Shown one piece after another: positions 32,701 to 43,087 of a DNA stretch of 64,000 nt. This DNA is from Rhynchopus sp. YZ270_cl-10 (lineage: Eukaryota > Euglenozoa > Diplonemea > Diplonemida > Diplonemidae): positions 124,001-188,000 of the forward strand of contig OZ037852.1 in the NCBI GenBank assembly GCA_964035575.1, read 5' to 3'. The position numbers and the translations under genes are program-made. The notes beneath the pieces were generated by a model. It saw nothing but the letters and a program-made list of their open reading frames with translations. It was not told the DNA's origin and ran no database searches. The number at the start of each line of letters is the position of its first letter. The stretch's first letter is position 1.

Positions 32701-35547
32701 CTACAGAGGGTGCTGTCCTAGCTTGTCCTCTTTCGTTGTCTCGCCCACACTAAGCTTCTCAACGGCCGTGCAGGCGAGCTTTGTGGCGTTCACGTTGTTA
32801 CTGCTGTCGATGTGCACCAACGTGATGCTTCGGGTCGCTCTCAGCTTGTCAAGCTCACCCCGCGCCTCTTTCTGGAGGTGGGCGACTGCCGCGTATGGTC
32901 TGCAGTGCTCGTTCACCTGGTCAACCACGGTTCTACTGGATCCGTAGATGTTCAGTGGTGTGGTGTCTGTGTCGCTCTTCAGGTATTCGAGGCACATCAG
33001 CAGTCCTTCATACTCCGCGACGTTCAGGGTTGTGTCCGCCAGGCGACTGCTGGCTGTCCACCGCACCTCGCCATCTATCTCGAGGCGTGCACCTGCGCCC
33101 GATCCCTGGCAAGTGTTTTTCTTCACCCTCGCCCCCGGCTGCCTCACGTTGCAGTATCCGCCGAAGAAGATGCGAGTGTGTCCGGTGGGTTTCTTTGGTT
33201 TTCGTCGAGCCTGCTTCTGCTGCTTCTGCTCAGCAGCCAAGCGGATGTGCTTCGCAATTCTGTCTGCTCTCTCCTGTTTGCAGTCCTCTTCTTGGGGTGG
33301 GAGCTCTGTGTTCGTCCAGGATTTGTTCCCTTTGCAGAGGGTTGGCAGGGACCGGATCGTCTTGAGCACCTCAGCTGGTTCGGTGAGGATGGGTCGTCTC
33401 GTGATCGCTAGGGTTCCCCACTTGATGCCTAGGTCTAATGGGGCGAACACTTTGCTCTTGGGGTAGATGGTGCCCGAGAAGAGGTACGCGTTTGCTGCCA
33501 CTATCTTTGCCTTAGCCATCCAGTTGCTGAACCAGGTGATTTTGTCGGTGATCATGGAGCTCTCTCGGGAATTGGGTTCCTCTGTGGTGAGCTTTGCTCC
33601 TGTGTGCGCTTCGAAGTCCAGCGCCAGCTCCAGGTGCGAGACGTGCTGTGATTTCCCATTGGACACCGTCGGCCACTTTAGGCTTTCCAGCCACTCCTTG
33701 AGTGCGAGGTATCCTTCCGCTTTGTACGGCCACGCGTCTGGCACCTCGTCAGGAAGTACTCCTATGTAGGTCTCGTATGGGCCTTCTGGTTCCCATGTCC
33801 AGGGAAAATTGTCCATTTGGCTCGTCTTCGTTGTAGTGGTACCGCGTTTTCTCTTGTCCTCCCTCTCTAGGGCGATGTCTGAGTACATGAGAAGCAGCAG
33901 CTCTAGGGCTTCTCTGTTCGGCACTTCCGGAATCATCTGGAAGCCGGCGGGGAGAATGGCGTTGAGGCGCAGGCATTTCGGCCAGCTTTCTCTTACTGCT
34001 GGATCGGACACTCTTGCGTATTTGTGCTGTTCGCGTATGTGTGCGGTGTGGCTGCATTGTTCCCACATGTGTTCAAAGTCCTCCACACCTGTGCCGCAGT
34101 GCTCGCACGTGTCACTGGTGCTCATCTTCATTCTTTTGCGCCTGTCCTGTGTGAGCTCCGCTCCTGCAAGAATGTTCCTCATGTACCCTGCACGCAGTGG
34201 ATCTGTGTTCTTGTAGCTGTTCCACACGGCGTTGATCGTGCGATAATCGATGCCATCTTTAACCCCTTGCATGTCCTCCCTCCTTGTCTCGAGTCTACGG
34301 CAGAAATCGTCCCTGATACCGTCTCGGAGTTGGTGTCGAAGAAGGTCACCCTCGGGTTCGTCGAGGTTCATCTGTGTTGTGTGCGGGGGCAATAGGGTGT
34401 TGTTCTCCCAGCGCCAGTTCATGGATTGGGTGGTGCGGAGGAGGATGTCTACCGGTCCACAGTATTTTACTCTCGACGTCCGCTTCAGGATACGGATCTC
34501 GTCTATTAGGGTTCTAATCTCCTGGTTCTTCCCCATGGTGTAGAGCGCGAGCAGGCGTTGGTACTTGAGGTAAGATGTTGGGTCTGTCCGGTGTAGCGGG
34601 TTCAGCACTCCCCTCACTATTTCACTGCATCTGCTAGGTAGGCCCCTCCAAATCGCCGCCGTCACTGCTTTGGTGAGCCTTCCAGCGGTGGTGGACAGCG
34701 GCTCGTACGTCTCGCAGCCGTAGAGTGCCATGGGCATTATTTTTGTCGCCACCAGTTCGGCTCTGCCTTCAAAGGGGACGTTGAGGTGAGGGATACGTCG
34801 CGCACATGTCTCAGCTTTGCGCACTCGCTTGTCCAGCTTTGTCGCTGCTTCCTTTTTCTTGGCTACGGCCAGTCTGATCACTGCGCCGAGATTGTCCAGT
34901 TCCTTCTTCTCCTGTCTCAGCTGGGTGTCTCCGAGCATGAGCTCCAGCTTTTCGGTCTTGGCTGTCGAGAAGGAGAAACTACTTCCGTACGTGAGGTCGG
35001 TCTTGGTGGCGAAGTCGTGGGACACTGTGAGGCCTTTCCTCAATTGTGCGGTGTTGTTCGAGGTCATGGTGGTGTCGTCCGCGTACAGGCTTGTCCGACA
35101 TCTGGTTTCCGTCCGAACCGCCGCCTCCCACACTGCTAGGAGGGCGTTCAGCAGGATAATGCTCAGCGCACATCCCTGCAGAATGCCATTGTTCGCTTTG
35201 AACTCCTCACCGACCGTACCGTACAGTTTGAACCGCCTCTTCAGGTCCCTGTACATGCTCTTGAGGGGCCGCGTGATCTTCATGTCGATCCCCATTTTCT
35301 CCACAAGACTGAAGGTTATGTCCCACGGTATGGTGTCGAAGCATTTCTTAATGTCCAGAAATACTCCTCGCAGCGTGTTCCCCGACACCATTGCTTTTTC
35401 GACCAGGAGTGCGGTGAGGTAAAAAGCGTCACGTGTTCCGTGCCCAGTCCTGAAGCCGTGCATGGATTCCGGTGCCCATGTCTCTTGCCACACCATTAGG
35501 CTCGTCAACCTTGTCTTTGCCCATAGCCGATATACCGCCGACATCAC
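32701..35547 (-). CDS. LINE copy A ORF2, C-terminal part: reverse transcriptase, zinc knuckle, RNase H-like
   Basis: About 949 codons. RT motifs are clear: GFRTGHGTRDAF, FLDIKKCFDTI, GILQGCALSIILLNAL and LYADDTTM with the YADD catalytic pair. A CCHC-type knuckle (CEHCGTGVEDFEHMWEQC) lies in the thumb/connection region. The last 130 residues have an RNase H fold pattern (AEYEGLLMCLEYL, IYGSSRTVVDQ, NATKLACTAVEKL), but acidic positions usually found in the first strand, in the G-D-S motif and near the end are Gly, Ser and Asn here. The frame is separated from the endonuclease part by the 575-bp deletion, whose length is not a multiple of 3. Confidence 0.9.
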   Translation of the reverse strand: MMSAVYRLWAKTRLTSLMVWQETWAPESMHGFRTGHGTRDAFYLTALLVEKAMVSGNTLRGVFLDIKKCFDTIPWDITFSLVEKMGIDMKITRPLKSMYRDLKRRFKLYGTVGEEFKANNGILQGCALSIILLNALLAVWEAAVRTETRCRTSLYADDTTMTSNNTAQLRKGLTVSHDFATKTDLTYGSSFSFSTAKTEKLELMLGDTQLRQEKKELDNLGAVIRLAVAKKKEAATKLDKRVRKAETCARRIPHLNVPFEGRAELVATKIMPMALYGCETYEPLSTTAGRLTKAVTAAIWRGLPSRCSEIVRGVLNPLHRTDPTSYLKYQRLLALYTMGKNQEIRTLIDEIRILKRTSRVKYCGPVDILLRTTQSMNWRWENNTLLPPHTTQMNLDEPEGDLLRHQLRDGIRDDFCRRLETRREDMQGVKDGIDYRTINAVWNSYKNTDPLRAGYMRNILAGAELTQDRRKRMKMSTSDTCEHCGTGVEDFEHMWEQCSHTAHIREQHKYARVSDPAVRESWPKCLRLNAILPAGFQMIPEVPNREALELLLLMYSDIALEREDKRKRGTTTTKTSQMDNFPWTWEPEGPYETYIGVLPDEVPDAWPYKAEGYLALKEWLESLKWPTVSNGKSQHVSHLELALDFEAHTGAKLTTEEPNSRESSMITDKITWFSNWMAKAKIVAANAYLFSGTIYPKSKVFAPLDLGIKWGTLAITRRPILTEPAEVLKTIRSLPTLCKGNKSWTNTELPPQEEDCKQERADRIAKHIRLAAEQKQQKQARRKPKKPTGHTRIFFGGYCNVRQPGARVKKNTCQGSGAGARLEIDGEVRWTASSRLADTTLNVAEYEGLLMCLEYLKSDTDTTPLNIYGSSRTVVDQVNEHCRPYAAVAHLQKEARGELDKLRATRSITLVHIDSSNNVNATKLACTAVEKLSVGETTKEDKLGQHPL

Positions 35548-35581
35548 GGAAATTGGTCGGTGGTCGAGTGGTTGTGGGTCC

Positions 35582-37168
35582 AGCGTCGAGAATGCTCACC
35601 AGCCCTGCCTTCGCTTTGTCCCACGCCTTGCGTGCGCTGGGTGTGAGGGCTCCTTTGGTGCGTAGAGTGTTGCCGACCTCAGTTAGTCTGCGGATCGTCT
35701 TCCGGATGCGCGTCATCTTGAGGGTCTCTCCTGCGTCGCCTTCGCGAGACTGTCTGCTGCACAGCCAGGTGCGTCGCAGTTTGGGTGGTCGGCCTTTGCG
35801 GAAACATGCTGCTGAGTTGTCGTCTCCCTGCCGTGCCCAGAAGTTGGTCGCATCCTCATTCCATGCTTTCCACTTGTCCTCTACCAATGTGCTTGCGTGC
35901 CATTGTGCTTTGGAACCATCGCAGATCTCTTCAGCCTCCTTTTCAAGGTCTGCCTTCGTTTTCTTCCTGCTCAGTTCATCCTGTTGTAGCATAGGGGGCC
36001 TTTCCTGCTTGAGCACACGCTGCCGGTACGTCATATTTTTAAATGTCGCGTCCAGGGGGATGTGTGAAGGTATTCCGGCCGTCCCCGTTTTGCACCCTGC
36101 CAGCGCAAGCACCGCGATTTGGTTGGCCAGTATGATGTCAATTCGTGAGCACACACTTTTGGCTTCAGACTTTGTGCTCTTACCGATGTGGGTGTGCTCT
36201 GGCTCTTGGTTGGCCCAGCCCGCGGCTCGTTCGGCACAGTCCGTCCATCGTTCTGAGCTGATGGCTAGGGATATTGCTTCGCTTGAGCTGGGTTCTGGGT
36301 GGCTGTTGCAATCCCCGAGGATAATCGCTGGTACGTCCCCTATCTCTGCTTCTGCAAATACATCCGATAGGAAGCTCTCGCGCTCTTGCTTTGCTTGCGG
36401 GGAGTTGCCGACTTTGGCGTATATCACGAATAGGTGTAGAAAATGGTTCCCTGCCCCATGTGCCACCTTTGCGTGCAGGTAACGCTTTGAGTCCCAGAGT
36501 CTCTTTGCTCGTTCAGTATCTCTCCTGACCACACTTGCTGGTATGCCTCGTTTCACCATTAGGCCCACCCCCTTGTGCTCTCCGTAGCTCTGTTGTATTG
36601 CATTTGGAAGTAACTTTACTGGGCACCCCCAGAGACCTGTCCAGCCTTGTTCATACAGCGTTCGGGAAGCTTGGGCCTGTTTCTTCTGTGTGAGCCGGGT
36701 CTCCTGCAGTGCGACTATGTCGTTGTCCCAACTCCACACCTCCTCCTGGTGAGCATTCATTGAGGTGATGTTGGCAGTACGTATGGACAGGTTTGGAGTG
36801 GCCCGGGCAGCGCGGCGTCGCTTTCTCTCCGTCTTGGTACGTTTCCGTGAGCGAGACACTGCGATATTCGTGTCCAGGTTCTCCAGCGTGACACAGCGGT
36901 TGCCTTCTGCCTGCGTCGTTGCAATCAGCGACAGCAGCCCCTCGGTTGCTTTGAGGCGGTCGAAGTGCTCGGGCCTGTACGTGAGCACAACTGGGTTCGA
37001 TGTAGGTGGTCCGCCGACGTGGCTAAACCGTTTCGCTCTGGCATCCAGTACCCAGATGGCCCTGTCGAGTATGCTTGCCGCAGTCTGTAGCTCACGTTCT
37101 CCACCGTACGTTCCTTGCATTCTCATTTTGGCTAGGTGTTGCGTGTAGGTGGGAGGTTCGTTTGCCTC
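35582..37168 (-). CDS. LINE copy A ORF2, N-terminal part: OTU remnant and APE endonuclease
   Basis: Open frame from the 5' truncation point. It starts within the OTU domain (GGERELQTAASILDRAIWVL and the His motif YRPEHFDRLKA are kept), then an APE-type endonuclease with LQETRL, GDCNSHPEP, SRIDIILAN and SHIPLDATF, corresponding to the N, QE, GDxN and SxH active-site blocks. The codon that is a stop in copy B (42014-42016) is Trp here (RLWDSKRYLHAK). The frame ends at the internal deletion. Confidence 0.85.
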
Positions 37169-37187
37169 AGTCACCAACCTCTCGGCT
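37169..37187 (-). repeat. LINE target site, copy 2
   Basis: Same 19-bp AGCCGAGAGGTTGGTGACT, between the 5' end of copy A and the 3' end of copy B. Confidence 0.9.
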
Positions 37188-37645
37188 ATTATAAACGTTT
37201 TTAAAAAAATAGGATGGAGCACCCCGGTCCGAAAAGGAATGCAGCCACCCCTGGCTTCAGGCTCGCGAACCCAGCGTTGATGTAACACAGGGTTTCACGG
37301 GCCAAAAACCAGAAAGAAAAATGAAAAATTGAGGGTTCAACGACTGCGCCAACTGGTCTCATGCGCCGTTGAACCAACTTAAAATCTAGAATCTTGTGTC
37401 AACTTGTAAAGAAAAGCAATGAATATTAAAAATTACCGGTTTCAGGCGTGGCGTACACGTCTGCTGCCATCTACGCTGGGATAGCAGTCCGGCTTGAACT
37501 TGGGGTCCAACAACAGTGCCAAGTGGACTTATGCGTCGCTGTGTCAACTGAAAAACAATGAAAAACAAGAATGTCGTTGAGGAAGATTGAAATGCATGAA
37601 AAAAACAAATGCATGGAAAAAAAACAAGAAGAACAAGGTAAATCT

Positions 37646-40600
37646 CTACAGAGGGTGCTGTCCTAGCTTGTCCTCTTTCGTTGTCTCGCCCACACTAAGC
37701 TTCTCAACGGCCGTGCAGGCGAGCTTTGTGGCGTTCACGTTGTTACTGCTGTCGATGTGCACCAACGTGATGCTTCGGGTCGCTCTCAGCTTGTCAAGCT
37801 CACCCCGCGCCTCTTTCTGGAGGTGGGCGACTGCCGCGTATGGTCTGCAGTGCTCGTTCACCTGGTCAACCACGGTTCTACTGGATCCGTAGATGTTCAG
37901 TGGTGTGGTGTCTGTGACGCTCTTCAGGTATTCGAGGCACATCAGCAGTCCTTCATACTCCGCGACGTTCAGGGGTGTGTCCGCCAGGCGACTACTGGCT
38001 GTCCACCGCACCTCGCCGTCTTTCTCGAGGCGTGCTCCAGCGCCCGATCCCTGGCAAGTGTTTTTCTTCACCCTCGCCCCCGGCTGCCTCACGTTGCAGT
38101 ATCCGCCGAAGAAGATGCGAGTGTGTCCGGTGGGTTTCTTAGGTTTGCGTCGATCCTGCTTCTGCTGCTTCTGCTCAGCAGCCAAACGGATGTGCTTCGC
38201 AATTCTGTTCGCTCTCTCCTGTTTGCAGTCCTCTTCTAGGGGTGGGAGCTCTGTGTTCGTCCAGGATTTGTTTCCGTTGCAGAGGGTTGGCAGGGACCGG
38301 ATCGTCTTGAGCACCTCAGCTGGTTCGGTGAGGATGGGTCGTCTCGTGATCGCTAGTGTTCCCCACTTGATGCCTAGGTCTAATGGGGCGAACACTTTGC
38401 TCCTGGGGTAGATGGTGCCCGAGAAGAGGTACGCGTTTGCTGCCACTATCTTTGCCTTAGCCATCCAGTTGCTGAACCAGGTGATTTTGTCGGTGATCAT
38501 GGAGCTCTCTCGGGAATTGGGTTCCTCTGTGGTGAGCTTTGCTCCTGTGTGCGCTTCGAAGTCCAGCGCCAGCTCCAGGTGCGAGACGTGCTGTGATTTC
38601 CCATTGGACACCGTCGGCCACTTTAGGCTTTCCAGCCACTCCTTGAGTGCGAGGTATCCTTCCGCTTTGTACGGCCACGCGTCTGGCACCTCGTCAGGAA
38701 GTACTCCTATGTAGGTCTCGTATGGGCCTTCTGGTTCCCATGTCCAGGGAAAATTGTCCATTTGGCTCGTCTTCGTTGTAGTGGTACCGCGTTTTCTCTT
38801 GTCCTCCCTCTCTAGGGCGATGTCTGAGTACATGAGAAGCAGCAGCTCTAGGGCTTCTCTGTTCGGCACTTCCGGAATCATCTGGAAGCCGGCGGGGAGA
38901 ATGGCGTTGAGGCGCAGGCATTTCGGCCAGCTTTCTCTTACTGCTGGATCGGACACTCCTGCGTATTTGTGCTGTTCGCGTATGTGTGCGGTGTGGCTGC
39001 ATTGTTCCCACATGTGTTTAAAGTCCTCCACACCTGTGCCGCAGTGCTCGCACGTGTCACTGGTGCTCATCTTCATTCTTTTGCGCCTGTCCTGTGTGAG
39101 CTCCGCTCCTGCAAGAATGTTCCTCATGTACCCTGCACGCAGTGGATCTGTGTTCTTGTAGCTGTTCCACACGGCGTTGATCGTGCGATAATCGATGCCA
39201 TCTTTAACCCCTTGCATGTCCTCCCTTCTTGTCTCGAGTCTACGGCAAAAATCGTCCCTGATACCGTCTCGGAGTTGGTGTCGAAGAAGGTCACCCTCGG
39301 GTTCGTCGAGGTTCATCTGTGTTGTGTGCGGGGGCAGTAGGGTGTTGTTCTCCCAGCGCCAGTTCATGGATTGGGTGGTGCGGAGGAGGATGTCTACCGG
39401 TCCACAGTATTTTACTCTCGACGTCCGCTTCAGGATACGGATCTCGTCTATTAGGGTTCTAATCTCCTGGTTCTTCCCCATGGTGTAGAGCGCGAGCAGG
39501 CGTTGGTACTTGAGGTAGGATGTTGGGTCTGTCCGGTGTAGCGGGTTCAGCACTCCCCTCACTATTTCACTGCATCTGCTAGGTAGGCCCCTCCAAACCG
39601 CCGCCGTCACTGCTTTGGTGAGCCTTCCAGCGGTGGTGGACAGCGGCTCGTACGTCTCGCAGCCGTAGAGTGCCATGGGCATTATTTTTGTCGCCACCAG
39701 TTCGGCTCTGCCTTCAAAGGGGACGTTGAGGTGAGGGATACGTCGCGCACATGTCTCAGCTTTGCGCACTCGCTTGTCCAGCTTTGTCGCTGCTTCCTTT
39801 TTCTTGGCTACGGCCAGTCTGATCACTGCGCCGAGATTGTCCAGTTCCTTCTTCTCCTGTCTCAGCTGGGTGTCTCCGAGCATGAGCTCCAGCTTTTCGG
39901 TCTTGGCTGTCGAGAAGGAGAAACTACTTCCGTACGTGAGGTCAGTCTTGGTGGCGAAGTCGTGGGACACTGTGAGGCCTTTCCTCAATTGTGCGGTGTT
40001 GTTCGAGGTCATGGTGGTGTCGTCCGCGTACAGGCTTGTCCGACATCTGGCTTCCGTCCGAACCGCCGCCTCCCACACTGCTAGGAGGGCGTTCAGCAGG
40101 ATAATGCTCAGCGCACATCCCTGCAGAATGCCATTGTTCGCTTTGAACTCCTCACCGACCGTACCGTATAGTTTGAACCGCCTCTTCAGGTCCCTGTACA
40201 TGCTCTTGAGGGGCCGCGTGATCTTCATGTCGATCCCCATTTTCTCCACAAGACTGAAGGTTATGTCCCACGGTATGGTGTCGAAGCATTTCTTAATGTC
40301 CAGAAATACTCCTCGCAGCGTGTTCCCCGACACCATTGCTTTTTCGACCAGGAGTGCGGTGAGGTAGAAAGCGTCACGTGTTCCGTGCCCAGTCCTGAAG
40401 CCGTGCATGGATTCCGGTGCCCATGTCTCTTGCCACACCATCAGGCTCGTCAACCTTGTCTTTGCCCATAGCCGATATACCGCCGACATCACGGAAATTG
40501 GTCGGTGGTCGAGTGGTTGTGGGTCCTCCACCTTGGCGATCATGCTCACGGTCGCGTGGAGGAGAGCTTCTGGCCATATGCCCGTCTCTTCTACTTGGTT

Positions 40601-43087
40601 GAGGATTGATGCCAGCCTGTCGAAGATCCCCGTTGGGAGAAGCGCAAGTTCTTCTGGGTGCCAGCCGTCTGTGCTGGGGGCCTTCCCCTTCGGCATGCTC
40701 TCGGCCACGGCTTTCAGCATCCTTCCGGTGAGGGGTTCTACGTGCATCGGCCGTTGAGGTATGTGTGTGCCAAACCTTTCCTCGAACGCTTCCCACGTGG
40801 GTGTGTCACTCAGGGTGTTGTGCTTTTGGAGTATGGGAAGCCATGCCTCACGCAACCACGTGTCCATGTCCTCCACATTCGCGGTCTCTTCCGTCCCGCG
40901 CTTCATCGTGTTGCACCGCACTTTGGCTCCGTTGAGGCGCTTGTAGATAAGCCCTGGTGTGGTGTGCCATTGCGTGCGTATCATACGATATCTTTGCGTG
41001 GCCCTGTCCCTCTCCAGGTTCTTTCTGGCAGTTTCGAGTCTCTGGTGCAGGCGCTGTATCAGCTCCAGTGTCGTGCTGGCCTGCGGCTCCTCCTCTGGGG
41101 TAGCGTCGAGAATGCTCACCAGCCCTGCCTTCGCTTTGTCCCACGCCTTGCGTGCGCTGGGTGTGAGGGCTCCTTTGGTGCGTAGAGTGTTGCCGACCTC
41201 TGTTAGTCTGCGGATCGTCTTCCGGATGCGCGTCATCTTGAGGGTCTCTCCTGCGTCGCCTTCGCGAGACTGTCTGCTGCACAGCCAGGTGCGTCGAAGT
41301 TTGGGTGGTCGGCCTTTGCGGAAACATGCTGCTGAGTTGTCGTCTCCCTGCCGTGCCCAGAAGTTGGTCGCATCCTCATTCCATGCTTTCCACTTGTCCT
41401 CTACCAATGTGCTTGCGTGCCATTGTGCTTTGGAACCATCGCAGATCTCTTCAGCCTCCTTTTCCAGGTCTGCCTTCGTTTTCTTCCTGCTCAGGTCATC
41501 CTGTTGTAGCATAGGGGGCCTTTCCTGCTTGAGCACACGCTGCCTGAACGTCATATTCTCAAATGTCGCGTCCAGTGGGATGTGTGAAGGTATTCCGGCC
41601 GTCCCCGTTTTGCACCCTGCCAGCGCAAGCACCGCGATTTTGTTGGCCAGGATGATGTCAATTCGTGAGCACACACTTTTGGCTTCAGTCTTTGTGCTCT
41701 TACCGATGTGGGTGTGCTCTGGCTCTTGGTTGGCCCAGCCCGCGGCTCGTTCGGCACAGTCCGTCCATCGTTCTGAGCTGATGGCTAGGGATATTGCTTC
41801 GCTTGAGCTGGGTTCTGGGTGGCTGTTGCAATCCCCTAGGATAATCGCTGGTACGTCCCCTATCTCTGCTTCTGCAAATACATCCGATAGGAAGCTCTCG
41901 CGCTCTTGCTTTGCTTGCGGGGAGTTGCCGACTTTGGCGTATATCACGAATAGGTGTAGAAAATGGTTCCCTGCCCCATGTGCCACCTTTGCGTGCAGGT
42001 AACGCTTTGAGTCTCAGAGTCTCTTTGCTCGTTCAGTATCTCTCCTGACCACACTTGCTGGTATGCCTCGTTTCACCATTAGGCCCACCCCCTTGTGTTC
42101 TCCGTAGCTCTGTTGTATTGCATTTGGAAGTAACTTTACTGGGCATCCCCAGAGACCTGTCCAGCCTTGTTCATACAGCGTTCGGGAAGCTTGGGCCTGT
42201 TTCTTCTGTGTGAGCCGGGTCTCCTGCAGTGCGACTATGTCGTTGTCCCAACTCCACACCTCCTCCTGGTGGGCATTCATTGAGGTGATGTTGGCAGTAC
42301 GTATGGACAGGTTTGGAGTGGCCCGGGCAGCGCGGCGTCGCTTTCTCTCCGTCTTGGTACGTTTCCGTGAGCGAGACACTGCGATATTCGTGTCCAGGTT
42401 CTCCAGCGTGACACAGCGGTTGCCCTCTGCCTGCGTCGTTGCAATCAGCGACAACAGCCCCTCGGTTGCTTTGAGGCGGTCGAAGTGCTCGGGCCTGTAC
42501 GTGAGCACAACTGGGTTCGATGTAGGTGGTCCGCCGACGTGGCTAAACCGTTTCGCTCTGGCATCCAGTACCCAGATGGCCCTGTCGAGTATGCTTGCCG
42601 CAGTCTGTAGCTCACGTTCTCCACCGTACGTTCCTTGCATTCTCATTTTGGCTAGGTGTTGCGTGTAGGTGGAAGGTTCGTTTGCCTCAGGAGAGTAGCT
42701 GTCAGCATAGAGGTCACTGTCGTCGTTTTGCAGTACGTCCACCACCCGTTGTCGCAGTGAGTTCGTTGTCCACCCCTCGCTCTGCTCAGCTATGGCAGTG
42801 AATAGGCAGTCCCCGTCTGGCGCTACTGCTATCCTTGTAGAGTTGATACTGCGGGCTGTTGCGTCCAACCACTCCTTGTGGTCGGTGATGGCCCTCAGTG
42901 GGTTCACGGGATTGTCGTTGTTTTTGGGGTAGGCGCTCCTACCTATCCCCGGTTCTATGTGCGATTCTAAGTACGTATCTAATCTAGTGGGGGGGGTGAG
43001 GTGGGGGAGTGGAGGGGTTGGGTCTAGAATCAAACGAACAGGAGATCGTTGATCTCGTCCGCAATCGCCTTCGACTCCTTCTTCCAC
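37646..43087 (-). CDS. LINE copy B ORF2: OTU protease, APE endonuclease, RT, zinc knuckle, RNase H-like
   Basis: About 1813 codons in one frame apart from a TGA at 42014-42016 (TGG in copy A). OTU: catalytic block APDGDCLFTAIAEQ near 42800-42840, the GGERELQTAA segment, and His block YRPEHFDRL near 42480. APE endonuclease about 42320-41560 (LQETRL, GDCNSHPEP, SRIDIILAN, SHIPLDATF). RT with FLDIKKCFDTI, GILQGCALSIILLNAL and YADD (near 40025). CCHC knuckle near 39045. RNase H-like end about 38110-37690 with non-acidic residues at key positions. No ATG lies between the end of ORF1 and the OTU Cys (first Met is in KMRMQGTYGG), so expression by frameshift from ORF1 is likely. 42014-43087 is the OTU/endonuclease half. 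Confidence 0.9.

Larger units (their letters stand above)
32269..37168 (-). mobile_element. Non-LTR retrotransposon (LINE), copy A, 5'-truncated
   Basis: 4.9 kb between two copies of the 19-bp target. The 3' end (low coordinate) finishes CCTATTTTTAAAAACGTTTATC without a poly(A) tail. The 5' end starts inside the OTU domain of ORF2 (at the codons for EANEPPTYTQ), so ORF1 and the OTU catalytic Cys are missing, as expected from incomplete target-primed reverse transcription. Compared with copy B it also lacks 575 bp internally (junction at 35581/35582). The remaining sequence is about 98-99% identical to copy B by eye. Confidence 0.92.

Noticed and set aside
33512-34543. Short frames on both strands inside LINE copies (repeated at 38457-39488)
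   Set aside because: Shadows of ORF2, found identically in both copies.
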